DNA of 64,000 bases from Phoenix dactylifera (taxonomy: Eukaryota > Streptophyta > Magnoliopsida > Arecales > Arecaceae). The notes beneath the pieces are model-generated. The model had not been told where the DNA came from and did not search any database. It worked only from the letters and a program-made list of their open reading frames with translations. Below are positions 10,023 to 20,752 of the stretch, one piece after another. The stretch lies in NCBI RefSeq assembly GCF_009389715.1, contig NW_024067823.1:186001-250000 (forward strand), read 5' to 3'. Position 1 is the first letter of the stretch. Each line of letters starts with the position of its first letter. A program made the position numbers and the translations under genes.

Positions 10023-10622
10023 CTTGTTCAAGTCCTTGGCTTCTTGGATTGCCGTCACTTTAGCTTCCCACGACCTTGGTAGACACCGAAGGATTTTCCT
10101 GACAAGCTCACTGTTAGTATAGTTCTTGCCAAGGCTTTTTAGGCCATTGACAATATCAGTAAACCTAGTGAACATGCATGTGATTATTTCATTTGAATCC
10201 ATTTTAAATAGTTCATATTTATGAACCAAGATGTTTATTTTGGACTCCTTGACTTGATTCGTGCCCTCATGGGTCACTTCAAGTCTGTCCCAAATTTCTT
10301 TTGCAGAATTACAAGTTGAAACCCTATTGAATTCATTACGGTCTAAGGCACAATAAAACACATTCATAGCTTTAGAGTTTAATTGTGCCTTCCTCATGTC
10401 ATGTTCATCCCAATCCTTTTCTAATTTGGGTACCTTAACACCCTCTACATATGTGGATGGGATGTATGGGCCATTCACTACAATGGTCCACATCTCATAG
10501 TCTTGGGCTTGGATGAATATTCTCATCCTAGCCTTCCAGTATGAGTAGTCGGATCCATTGAAGAAAGGGGGTCTTTGGGTGGACTGACCCTCAATGTGAG
10601 AAGATCCAAATGGGGTTGTCAT
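10023..10622 (-). pseudogene. gag of copia element D, N-terminal part (disrupted)
   Basis: This starts at the ATG complement of 10620-10622 with MTTPFGSSHIEGQSTQRPPF, followed by FFNGSDYSYWKARMRIFIQA, the typical SIRE/UBN2-like gag head, and then the KEIWDRLEVTHEGTNQVKES and FTRFTDIVNGLKSLGKNYTN segments. It is open up to the CACTA insertion after EAKDLNK. The continuation is at 5029-6041. The element B gag (22592-24367) is the closest intact relative in the window. Confidence 0.9.
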
Positions 10623-10656
10623 TTTGATCTTTTAACTCTTGAGTGGAAGAGTTTTT

Positions 10657-10671
10657 GGCTCTGATACCACT
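10657..10671 (-). other. primer binding site of element D
   Basis: On the minus strand AGTGGTATCAGAGCC directly follows the LTR end. TGGTATCAGAGC matches the 3' end of plant initiator methionine tRNA, the usual copia primer. Confidence 0.9.
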
Positions 10672-10849
10672 TGTTGCCCAGATAGACAACCCAAGAGGGG
10701 GGGTGAATTGGGTTTTAAATTAATTTGGATAATTAAAAGGTTATGGATGATTAATTAAAAACTATTGCAAGTTATTTAATTAATGCTAAGTGCTGTGAGT
10801 GATGTGAGAGGAAGAAGAGAAGAGACAATCCAATGCAAACACAGAGTTT

Positions 10850-11132
10850 TATAGTGGTTCGGAGCTACCCCTTGCTCCTACGACCACTCCCCAAGTCTCT
10901 CTTGGGAATTCACTATAACCTCCTTGGATTACAGCCGGTTGTTTTGCAAGTTCACAACCAAACTTGTTGTTTTACGAGCTCACAACGAACTCGGTCGGTT
11001 TTTCCAGGCTCACCGACTAGAACCAACCCGGTTGTTTTTCCGGGCTCACAATCAAACCCTTACACACGTTGGTTTTAACTTGGCTCACCAACCAACCTTA
11101 ATCCCCTTGATTCAATCCCCCGATTGAACCAA
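10850..11132 (-). other. R/U5 stem-loop array of element D
   Basis: Minus-strand reading gives TTGGTTCAATC/GATTGAATCAA, GTTGGT/ACCAAC, GTCGGT/ACCGAC, GTTGT/ACAAC, GGTTGT/ACAACC, CCCAAG/CTTGGG and GGAGC/GCTCC, with the last two enclosed by TATAGTG/CACTATA. One stem (GATTGT/ACAACC) is partly broken in this copy. Confidence 0.65.
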
Positions 11133-11547
11133 GTAAATACAAGTTGTAGAAAGAAAACAGAAAATGAGCTTCTCAAAAGCAGATTTAAAATAATATAATC
11201 AAAGAGGAGTTTAGAAGCCCTCAAACGCTTTTAAGCTGGAGAAGAGGTAAGGCTTCTTGAACTCCGGTCTCCTCTTGAATGTGTAGTCGACTTGAATGCT
11301 GGAGGAGAAGGCTTTGATTGCTGGGAGGATGTAGGTGGAGCAGTAAATGCAGATCTTCCCTTTTTCGTTGAAGAGCACGTAGCAGAGCTTGAATCCTTGA
11401 TTAGTTGGAGTGGAATGGTTGTTCTCTGCCTTGCTACAGTCTTCTGTGGCTATTTAAGCCAACCCCCACGGAAACTAGCCGTTACACTGCTTTTCTGCCC
11501 GTTCTGCACACTCTGCGCAGCCTGACAATATGACCGTTGGTGGGTTG

Positions 11548-12455
11548 GAGTCGACTCGCGCGATCAGGAGTCGACTCGGCTGTAGCGGGAGTCGACTCAA
11601 GCTTTTCCGGAGTCGACTCGGCAACTGTTCCAAATTTGAATTAAAGTTGTCGTCACGACTGGGAGTCGACTCGTCTTGACCCGGAGTCGACTCGCCAACT
11701 TCTGGAGCTGACCTGGCAATTTTGGAGTCGGCTCATCCACTGAAGTCCGTGGATCCAATTTTGAATTTTGTCCACTCGAGTCGACTCGACTGTCCTTGGA
11801 GTCGACTCGAATCTCAGAGCCCGAACTTCCGATTCTCTGTCTTTTGGCTCATCCAGTCTTGGAGTCGACTCGAACTTCCTTGGAGTCGACTCGGCTCTCA
11901 GTTTCCGAAAGTTGGTCTTCTGCCTTTTGACGTGAAGCTTGTCTTGGAGTCGACTCGAGCTGTCTGGGAGTCGACTCGAATCTCAGAGGCAGTAACATGG
12001 TTTTCTGTCTGCCGATGGTCGCACAGTCTCGGAGTCGACTCGCGTATTGCGGGAGTCGACTCGAATCTCAGAGTCCATAAAATGCTCTCTGACCTTTTCT
12101 TTGTGTACCGCTGAGAGTCGACTCTTGCTTTCTCTGGAGTCGACTTGCCAACCATCGGAGTCGACTCGCGTTCCACTGGAGTCGACTCGAATCTCAGACT
12201 CGAAAACTGCTCTCTGACTTTTCTTTGTGTACCTCTTGGAGTCGACTCTTACTACCCTGGAGTCGACTCGTTGAACATTGGAGTCGACTCGCGCACTTCG
12301 GGAGTCGACTCGTTGACAGTTTCTGAGTTGAAGCTTTCTGTCCTTCTGTCTGTTCTCAGTCGGAGTCGACTCGTACTGATCTGGAGTCGACTCGAGCTCG
12401 TGCCAGTGAACTTGATACGCTTGGAGTCGACTCGTGATACTCGGGAGTCGACTCG
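11548..12455 (-). repeat. U3 GTCGAC palindrome array of element D
   Basis: Dozens of GAGTCGACTC palindromes occur, mostly about 20-22 bp apart. On the plus strand they appear as GGAGTCGACTCG, the reverse complement of the CGAGTCGACTCC form in plus-strand elements, as expected for this element's orientation. Confidence 0.9.
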
Positions 12456-12635
12456 AGTCTCAGACTTTGGTTCAGCAGACTTCTTAACTTAACCAAAATA
12501 CTATGAACCAAGTCTAGAGACACTTGGACAGGATTTTCACTGAAACACTCAATTGAATTCATTAGTAATCACAAGATATACTCAAATGCTTTGAGCTCAT
12601 CAAAATCAAATGGGGTTTTAATCAATCACTCCACA

Positions 12636-12988
12636 GTATGTAATTGAAGCACATGTGAGCTAATCTGAGAGTTATCATAAATAATTTTTAAAGTATCCCA
12701 GATTTCTTTAGTAGATAAGCATGCAGAAATCTTACTAAATATAGTTTCATGGATAGCACAATATAGTATGTTCATAGCATTAGCATTCAATTGTGCTAAA
12801 TCCTTTTCATTAATAGTTTGAGAGAGTGTGTGAAGGTCATTTATTATGATATTCCATAAATTATAGTTTTGTGATTGAATAAAAATGCGCATGCATGCTT
12901 TCCGATGTGTGTAGTTTATGTCATTAAATAGTGGACATCTATCAATTAACTGTCCCTCTCCTAGAAAACTATCTATTTGAGTTGTCAT
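12636..12988 (-). pseudogene. gag fragment of older copia element E
   Basis: The minus-strand frame starts MTTQIDSFLGEGQLIDRCPL with the gag head RKACMRIFIQSQNYNLWNII and LNANAMNILYCAI, a diverged relative of the D gag. It is interrupted at 12635/12636 by the LTR of element D. Only about 117 codons lie in the window. Confidence 0.8.
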
Positions 12989-13035
12989 GATCTTTGGCTC
13001 TTGATCGTGAGATCAATAATCAATCATAGAGCACC

Positions 13036-13050
13036 TGCTCTGATACCACT
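13036..13050 (-). other. primer binding site of element E
   Basis: The minus strand shows AGTGGTATCAGAGC just after the LTR end CAACA, again matching the initiator tRNA primer. Confidence 0.8.
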
Positions 13051-13125
13051 TGTTGCCCAAGGTGACAACCCAAGAGGGGGGTGAATTGGGTTTTCTAAAA
13101 ATTATGTTTCCTAATTTTTTACTTT
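13051..13125 (-). mobile_element. LTR end fragment of element E
   Basis: Minus strand: the sequence ends in CACCTTGGGCAACA with a run of C upstream, like the LTR of element C (CACCTTGGGCAACA). Similarity fades after roughly 75 bp, so most of this LTR is lost or decayed. Confidence 0.6.
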
Positions 13126-13680
13126 GAATTGAATGCAGCGGGATGATAAGATATAAATTACTTATTGTTTACCTGTTTTTGTATTAATTTGATGTTTACT
13201 TCCCACCAACTCGTCCGAACACCGAGGCAACTTGTTTGACGTTGCAAGAGCCACAATCAATATTGGAAAAGTGACATTTGGAAGCATTAGATGGGCGCAA
13301 GAGTGTTTGTGGAGAGATTTTCTACTGGGCGGAAGACTATTTAAGATGATTCGACAATTGGAGAAGGATAGTGGTTGGGATGGAGCTGTCAATGGCTGAT
13401 GGTCTTAAAAATTTAAGTTGGCTCGGTGCGATGTTTCTTCTATGCAAGCTAATGGCGGCCTGGCTTTGGCAACAAAGTCCTAATGTTGGAATAAATTAAA
13501 CCTCAAGTCACATGAAAGTGTCAGAATATTGGAATAGATTAAACCTCAATTCACATGGGAAGGAGAGTTGATAAAGTAATTGAACTTCCATTATTAATTT
13601 TCAAAGAGAGTTTGATCAAAAACTAGTTTCTGAAATAGAGAAGATTCCGCAGCTATAAGTGAGTGATGGTATCTACGCTG
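13126..13680. other. no recognised gene
   Basis: Unassigned sequence. Short frames exist on both strands but show no family motifs. Confidence 0.5.
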
Positions 13681-13682
13681 AA

Positions 13683-14130
13683 AATAGGGCTGAAAGTGGG
13701 CCGGATTAGGCTGACCATACCCCCTATCCAAACCCAGCTTGTATTATATTTTTGTGATTAGGCCTGAAAAGTTTTGGGTAATCCAGGCTCGATTCCAGCA
13801 TGGGCCCATCCTGAACTTGATTGAGCTTGTCCGAATTATCCGTTTAGGCCAAAAATAGGTCCGGCCTGAATCTGATTAAAGTTTAATATTTATAATATTG
13901 TTTTACAAGTAAATAAACTAGTTAAAAATTGAACTCTCTCCTATAATACAAGTAAATGATACATGATATATTATTCTTGGCTAAATTCATTTTAATTTAT
14001 TCTTAACTTTCTTATTATTCTTTCTAAATAATAATATATAAATATAAATTGGTTCGGATCTGAATTCAGGCTCCGTTCTGGGCCTTATTCAAGCTGGGGC
14101 TTGGGCTGGTGTCTTTTCCATAAACATTTT
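13683..14130 (-). repeat. GGGCC-patterned interspersed repeat, copy 1
   Basis: The ends are rich in GGGCC/GGCCCG-type sequence (GGGCCGGATTAGG, GGGCTTGGGCTGG) around an A/T-rich core. The core, with ACAAGTAAATAAACTAGTTA, is the reverse complement of the core of the repeat at 40107-40621. It is probably a MITE-like or other non-autonomous DNA element. No transposase is present. Confidence 0.6.
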
Positions 14131-15198
14131 AAATATATCAACAAGTGGGTTGATAAGTTTGTCTTTGCCATAAAATCCTGAAAACCGATGTCCTCGCTTA
14201 TTCTCCGACCTCTCCAACCAGACACCAAAGAATAACTATCCTGGAATAGCCCTACCCTTCAACAATAGTGGGGATGTCGCTTTCCACGTTATCCCTTCTA
14301 CCAAAGAAAGCCTTCATGATTGGACTTGCCACTCTATTCGCTGCTACAACGTGGTGCAAAGTGATATTATGCCCTTTGGTCCCTATCAACTCCAATTTTT
14401 CTTTTTTTTTGGTCCCTATCCACTCCAATTCGATATTATGTATTAGAGTTTATACGTGCATCAAACTGTATGTGATTCTTTGAGCATTCGGGTGGCTGAG
14501 AAAATATGTTCCTGAAAATGGCATGAGAGAGGCACTAAAATATGCATCCATAGTCTACAAAATCAATCAGAGGTAAGCCATTAGAAAACAAGTCTCATAG
14601 GTAATAATGTCAATAAAATCAAACATTATCACTTATTCTATTCCTTCTTTTGGATTGTTTCTGAGTAAATCTCACATTATTAAAAAAAAAAAATTGAGGC
14701 ACGCATAAAGCGCACACTAAAAGGTCATTAGATCTATAATTGCTGACTTGGCAACTCCAGAATCTAACAAACCACCATGTTTGGAAACAAATTCATGAGT
14801 TACTCCAATCCCCTCTTACCACCAAGCAAAAGAATTGTTGAGCCGCATATCATTACTCTTGTATTAGCGTTGTTGGGATACACAAGACAGAACATGGACT
14901 GATCCTACAACTGACGAAAGATATCATTTATTTCCCAATTAGCTGATGCAAAAAATCTTGAATAGATTTTTCCAATTTTCCCTTATCTACTCAATTTATT
15001 TCCTTGAAATATCTAGTTTTCTGTTTTTGTGTTTCCTTAGAAAATTAACAAATTCAGAAAACTTGTAAATAGTTTGCTGGAAAACTTTTTCTTTTCTATG
15101 AAATGTCTGTTCAAATCTAACAAACAAATAATATGAAATGAAGTTGTTTCCCTCTCCTTCCCCTTTACATCCCACTATGGATCATACTATTTATCAAC
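14131..15198. other. no recognised gene
   Basis: A/T-rich intergenic sequence. The short open frame near 14268-14483 lacks any recognisable motif. Confidence 0.5.
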
Positions 15199-15203
15199 AA
15201 TAC

Positions 15204-15864
15204 TGTTGAGGGAAACACAGGTCACCCCAAAACACCTGATCAAACGACCGACCTCAAACGCCCGACCCCGGATAACCAACCTCGGACGCCCGACCACGGA
15301 CGACCGACCTGGTGCCTGACCACGGATGACCTGGCGCCAGACCAGGTGCCCGATCCTGAACTCTCGACCTCGGAAAGCCCGACCTAGAAAACGCCCGACT
15401 TGAGAAGGCATCCAATCTCTAGAAGTCAGATCTCACCAACTGCCCGCCACTGTCACGTCCTCCTACGGCCCAGTTCGAAACCACGCCTTGGGCGGTTTAC
15501 GTAACAATTAATGCGTATGGTCTCTGCAGACCTCCGGCTTACGCAATAATTAATGTGTATGGTCTCTGCAGACCTCCGGCTTACGCAACAATTAATGCGC
15601 ATGGTCTCTGCAGACCTCCAGCTTAGTCAACAATTAACGCGTATGGCTCCTGTTGTCTACGGATCTCCAATCCTCTACGGCAAATCAGCTCGGCTGCGAT
15701 CAATCAGCCATGACAACTCCATGATTCCGACCTCATCCTCTACGACAAAGCATTAGTTCTCGTGATCGTGCATCAATTTATGTGACGTACTCGACCGTAC
15801 GACAGCCTGGTCCCGTCGCATCACAGGTAACTCAGCACCTCACTATAAAAGAGGAATACCTCTA
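15204..15864 (+). mobile_element. solo LTR, left part (split by element A)
   Basis: The sequence starts TGTTGAGGGAAACACAGG and continues at 39124-39357, where it ends CCAGCAACA. The flanking 5-bp duplication AATAC is exact (15199-15203 and 39358-39362). CACTATAAAAGAGG near 15840 looks like its TATA box, so element A landed near the transcription start. With no internal region between the two parts except element A, this is a solo LTR of about 0.89 kb. The superfamily is uncertain, possibly gypsy. Confidence 0.88.
15499..15650 (+). repeat. 42-bp tandem repeat inside the solo LTR
   Basis: Three full units and a partial one begin at 15499, 15541, 15583 and 15625. Each contains AACAATTAATGCGTATGGTC followed by TCTGCAGACCTCCGGCTT with few differences. 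Confidence 0.9.
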
Positions 15865-16056
15865 TGTGGAGTGATTGATTATAACCCTATTTGATTTTGA
15901 TGAGCTCAAAGCATTTGAGTATATCTTATGTTTTACTAATGAATTCAATCTAGTGTTTCAGTGAAATTCTCTTAAATTTATGGTTAAGTGTCTCTAGATT
16001 TAGTTCAAGACATTTTGGATAAGTTAAGAAGTCATTATGAACCAAAGTCTGAGACT

Positions 16057-16970
16057 CGAGTCGACTTTGGGATATTACGAGTCGACTCCAAGCGTATCAG
16101 AAGCACTGGCACAGGCTCGAGTCGACTCTGGAACATTACGAGTCGACTCCGACTGAGAACTGACAGACGAACAGAAAGATCCAACTCAAAACCTGTCAGA
16201 GAGTCGACTCCTGAAGAGCGCGAGTCGACTCCGATGCTTGCCGAGTCGACTCCAGAGTAGTATGAGTCGACTCTAGGGAGTTACAGACAGAAAGATAGAG
16301 AAGTTATTTTGGACCCTGAGAGCCGAGTCGACTCCTGAGGAACGCGAGTCGACTCCGATGGTTGGCAGGTCGACTCCAAAGGAAGCGAGAGTCGACTCCC
16401 AGTGTTATACAAGGCAAAAGTCAGAGAGCAACTTTCGGACACTGAGAGCCGAGTCGACTCCCGCAAAGGCCGAGCCGACTCCGAGACAGCGCTACCCCCA
16501 AAAAGACAGAAGACAGTATTTTCGTCTCTGAGAGGCGAGTCGACTCCAAGACAGTTCGAGTCGACTCCAAGGCAGCACTACCCCAAAAAGACAGAAGACT
16601 GTTTTTCGGATACTGAGAGCCGAGTCGACTCCGAAACAGTTCGAGTCGACTCCAAGACGGCACGAGCCAAAAGACAGAAGATCGGGAGTTTGGACTCTGA
16701 GCGCCGAGTCGACTCCCAGAATTTTCGAGTCGACTCGAGTGAGCAAAGTTGAAGAATACATCTATGGATTTCTTGGAATGAGTCGACTCCAAAAGTGCCA
16801 GGTCAGCTCCAGACTTTGGGGAGTCGACTCCGGATTAAGTCGAGTCGACTCCCAGTCAAGAAGAGCACTTTAATTCAAATCTGGAACAGTTGCCAAGCCA
16901 ACTCCAGAAAAGCATGAGTCGACTCCTGCTGCAGCCGAGTCGACTCCAGATCGCGCGAGTCGACTCCGAT
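16057..16970 (+). repeat. U3 GTCGAC palindrome array, element A 5' LTR
   Basis: About 25 copies of CGAGTCGACTCC or close variants, commonly in pairs or runs with a 21-bp step. The array ends before a TATA-like GCTTAAATAGCC near 17050. Confidence 0.9.
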
Positions 16971-17389
16971 CCCAACGGAAACATTGTCAGGATGTGCAGA
17001 ATGTGCAGAACGGCTAGTAGATTGTGTCTAACGGCTAGTTTCCATGGGGAATGGCTTAAATAGCCACAGAGAACTGTAGCAAGGTAGAGAAGTGATATTT
17101 CTTTCAAAGAAAACACAAAATCTTAATCTGCCAAAGGGATTTCAACCGAAAAGAAGGAAGAGGGCCATTAACTCCATTCAACCAACTCTTCCCAGCATTA
17201 AAGAAGTCTCCTTCAGCCTTCAAGTCTTCAAGACATTCAAGAGGAGACCCAGAGTTCGAGAAGCCCTCCTCTATATCATCATAAACTTGTTTGAGGGCTC
17301 TTAACTTCTCTATTATTTAAATTGCTGAATATCTGCTTGCTTAGAAGCTGTATTTTTCTGTTTGTTTTTTCTATCCATTTGGTCCTTAC

Positions 17390-17604
17390 TTGATTCAATC
17401 AAGGGATTGAATCAAGGGTGTAAAGATTTGTTGGTGAGCCTAGGTTGAAACCAACGTGTAAGGGTTTGATTGTGATCCCGGGAAAACAATTGGGTGGTTC
17501 AAGTCGGTGAGCCTGAAAAAACCGACCGAGTTCGTTGTGATCTCGTAAAACAAGTTAGGTTGTGAGCTTGTAAAACAACCGGCTGTAATCCGAGGGGTTA
17601 TAGT
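17390..17604 (+). other. R/U5 stem-loop array, element A 5' LTR (3' part lost)
   Basis: TTGATTCAATC/GATTGAATCAA is perfect over 11 bp, and GTCGGT/ACCGAC and GGTTGT/ACAACC are kept. The GATTGT stem is weakened (ACAATTG). The terminal enclosed hairpin module is missing in this LTR but present in the 3' LTR. Confidence 0.6.
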
Positions 17605-17801
17605 GAATCTAATTAATCAAATCATTATGTTTGTGATTGCCTTTGTGTCTCTTACTCTCATTTCACTCACTGCACATTGAATCTAATTAATCAACTTGCA
17701 AAAAGTATTAATTAGTATTTCACAAACCATTTAATTGTAATAATTATTTTAAAACCCAATTCACCCCCCCCCCCCTTCTTGGGTTGTCGATCTGGGCAAC
17801 A

Positions 17802-17816
17802 AGTGGTATCAGAGCC
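17802..17816 (+). other. primer binding site of element A
   Basis: AGTGGTATCAGAGCC directly after the LTR, complementary to initiator methionine tRNA. Confidence 0.9.
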
Positions 17817-17849
17817 GGAACTCTATTACCCAAAGAGTAAAAGATCAAA

Positions 17850-19631
17850 ATGACAACCCCATTTGGATCTTCTCACATTGAGGGCCAGTCCACACATAGA
17901 CCTCCATTCTTTAATGGATCCGACTACTCATATTGAAAGGCTAGGATGAGAATATTTATCCAAGTCCAAGACTATGAGATGTGGACCACCATTCTAAATG
18001 GACCATACATCCCATCCATTTATGTAGAGGGTGTCACCATACCCAAGCTTGAAAAGGATTAGGATAACAATGACATTAGGAAGGCACAACTAAATGCCAA
18101 AGCAATGAATGTGCTTTATTGTGCATTAGATAGAAATGAATTCAATAGAGTCTCTACTTGCATTTCTGCAAAAGAGATTTGGGATAGACTTGAAGTGACC
18201 CACGAGGGCACAAATCAAGTAAAAGAGTCCAAAATAAATATATTAGTTCATAAATATGAATTATTTAAGATGGATTCTAATGAAACAATCACTTGCATGT
18301 TCACTAGATTTACTGACATTGTCAATGGCCTAAAAAGCCTTGGCAAAAATTATACTAACAGTGAGCTTGTCAGGAAGATTCTTCGTTGTCTACCAAGGTC
18401 ATGGGAAGCCAAGGTGACGGCAATCCAAGAGGCTAAGGATTTAAACAAGCTGCCACTCGAGGAGCTACTTGGATCCCTCATGACACATGAGCTAACGATG
18501 AAATAACACAATGAAGAAGAGTCCTCGCACAAGAAAAAGGTAATAGCACTAAAATCTATTTCCACTAACAAAGATGTGTCTTGCAGCAGTAGCAGGGAAG
18601 AGGAAGACAATGAGGGAGATGATGATGAGGCTCTCCTTGTAAGAAAATTCCGTAGATTCATCAATCGGAAGAAGTCCTCACATCAAAGGAGAGGCCCCTC
18701 AAGTTCCTATCACAAGGATAAAGGTAAGGAAAGAAAAAATGAGGGGATCGGATGTTATGAGTGTAAGAAGCCGGGGCACTTCAGAGCTGAGTGTCCTTTG
18801 CTGAAGAAGGGGAGCAAGTACAAGAAAAAAAAAGTCCTTGTCTCCACCCTATCGGACTCCGACACATCATCATCATCATCGGATGAGGAACAAGAAGAAA
18901 AGGCCAACCTTTGTTTTATGGCTAACGACAATGAGGTAACATCCGGAACACATTTAGATTTTACTTTCGATGAATTATATGATGCCTTCAATGAATTAAT
19001 GGACGAGTATAAGACAATAAATCTTAAAAACAGAGAATTAAAACTAACTAACCAAACTCACCTCCGTAAGTATGAAACATTAGTTAAGGATAAAGATGTT
19101 ATTATTAAAGAAAATTCACAACTTAAGACAAGCAACCAAATCTTAATTCAAAAGACTAATACCTTAACTAAAGATAGCGAAAGGCTGACCAAAGAAATAT
19201 TAGAACTTAAAAACAATAAACAAATCTTAAAAGAAAGTCTCACAAAAGACCTAAATGGACTAAAAATAGAAAAACAAAAATTGACACTAGAACTTGAAAA
19301 GTACAAGCCTTTTGTAGAAAAATTTACATATAGCTCAGAAAAATTAGAAATGATACTTAATAGTCAACGAGCTGTGTTCAATAGAGCTGGTTTAGGGTAT
19401 AAACCTAAAAATAAGCAAAAACTCCTTAGTAATTTCTTTGTTAAAGTAGGGGAAAATAAAACTAAGAAAATAACATGTTTTTGTTGTGGAACATTAGGAC
19501 ATAAAGCAAATGTGTGTGATTATAGAAAAGAAAAACCTAAAAGAAAAGTTAAAAGGGTTTGGGTTCCAAAAGGAACCAACGTTACTAACCATGAAGAACC
19601 CAAGAAAACTTGGGTACCTAAAATTGTATGA
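17850..19631 (+). pseudogene. gag of element A
   Basis: Starts MTTPFGSSHIEGQSTHRPPF and carries the same order of parts as element B gag: N-terminal gag domain, serine/acidic stretch, CCHC knuckle CYECKKPGHFRAEC, coiled-coil-like Lys/Leu region, and second knuckle CFCCGTLGHKANVC near the end. Three premature stops are visible against the B copy: TGG to TGA near 17936, TGG to TAG near 18060, and CAA to TAA near 18504. It is therefore inactive. Confidence 0.92.
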
Positions 19632-19644
19632 TTTGCTTGTGTAG

Positions 19645-20571
19645 GAGTGTCTTGCAGCCAAGGTCGACAAAAATTGTTGGTACTTGGATAGTGGCTGCTC
19701 AAGACACATGACGGGTGACAAGGACCAATTTTTCACCCTTGAGCCTAAGAAGGGAGGTGCTGTGACATTTGGAGACAATAACCAAGGTCACATCATTGGT
19801 ATAGGTAAAGTACAAATTATCCCTTCAACCTTTATTGATAATGTTCGGTATGTTGATGGTCTTAAACATAATCTACTTAGCATTAGTCAATTGTGTGATA
19901 GAGGTTTTGATGTTTTGTTCAAACCATCCTTATGCATCATAACCAACTCAAATGACAATAGTTTAGTTTTTAAAGGAATAAGACGTGGGAATGTGTATGT
20001 AGTAGACCTTGAGGATCTTGCCAAACATAACCCATGTTTAGTTGTTAATGAAACTAAGGATAATGATGCTAGTTGGTTATGGCACCGTAAGTTAGGTCAT
20101 GCAAGTATGGACACCATATCAAAACTAGTTAAAAGAGATTCCATGATAGGTTTGCCAAAACTAAAGTTTGAAAAGAATAAAATATGTGAAGCTTGTCAAT
20201 ATGGCAAACAATCAAGGAACTTCTTTAAATTCATAAATTGTGTCTCTACCTCTAGACCTCTAGAATTACTACACATGGATCTATTCGGACCAACTAGAAC
20301 CACAAGTCTAGGAGGAAATAAATATGGTCTAGTTATTGTAGATGACTTTTCTAGATATACTTGGGTCATGTTCTTAGCTCATAAAGATCAAGCATTTTCA
20401 GTTTTTAAGAAATTTCATAAGGAAGTAACAAATGCTAGAGATACTTCAGTCATAGGTATTAGAAGTGACCATGGAACCGAATTTGAAAATCATTTATTTG
20501 ATGAGTTTTGTAGTAAAAAGGGAATAACTCATAATTTTTCTGCACCTAGGACACCACAACAAAATGGAGTT
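19645..20571 (+). pseudogene. pol of element A, protease and start of integrase
   Basis: The frame differs from gag. It contains the aspartic protease motif WYLDSGCSRHMTGD, the integrase zinc-binding HRKLGHAS...CEACQ, LLHMDLFGP with IVDDFSRYTW, and RSDHGTEFEN, and stops at PRTPQQNGV, where element B is inserted after codon GTT. The frame resumes exactly at 32228. Confidence 0.92.
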
Positions 20572-20752
20572 TGTGGAGTGATTGATTAAAACCCTATTTG
20601 ATTTTGATGAGCTCAAAGCATTTGAGTATATCTTTTGTTTACTAATGAATTCAATTGAGTGTTTCAGTGAAAATCTTGTCTAAGTGTCTCTAGACTTGGT
20701 TCAAGATATTTTGAATAAGTTAAGAAGTCAGTTTGAACCAAAGTCTGAGACT

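Larger units (their letters stand above)
10672..12635 (-). mobile_element. 5' LTR of SIRE-like copia element D
   Basis: Read on the minus strand, the LTR runs from TGTGGAGTGATTG (right end, 12635) to TCTGGGCAACA (10672), about 1.96 kb. It is clearly homologous to the LTRs of A and B. D is inserted in the gag of element E; the sequence flanking its right end is GTATG. Its other end is outside the window, so the duplication cannot be verified. Confidence 0.92.
15865..17801 (+). mobile_element. 5' LTR of element A
   Basis: TGTGGAGTGATTG to CTGGGCAACA. It nearly matches the 3' LTR of A. The main difference is near 17603-17625, where a block present in the 3' LTR (about 38880-38945: the CCCAAG and GGAGC hairpins and the closing CACTATA) is replaced by a short CTAATTAATCAAAT sequence. 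Confidence 0.93.

Noticed and set aside
15988-16752. Overlapping ORFs with ESTP, RVDS and VDSR repeats in the LTRs of A, B and D.
   Set aside because: They arise because the palindrome plus 21-bp period stays open in several frames on both strands. They overlap on opposite strands, are broken between blocks, and lie in the non-coding U3.
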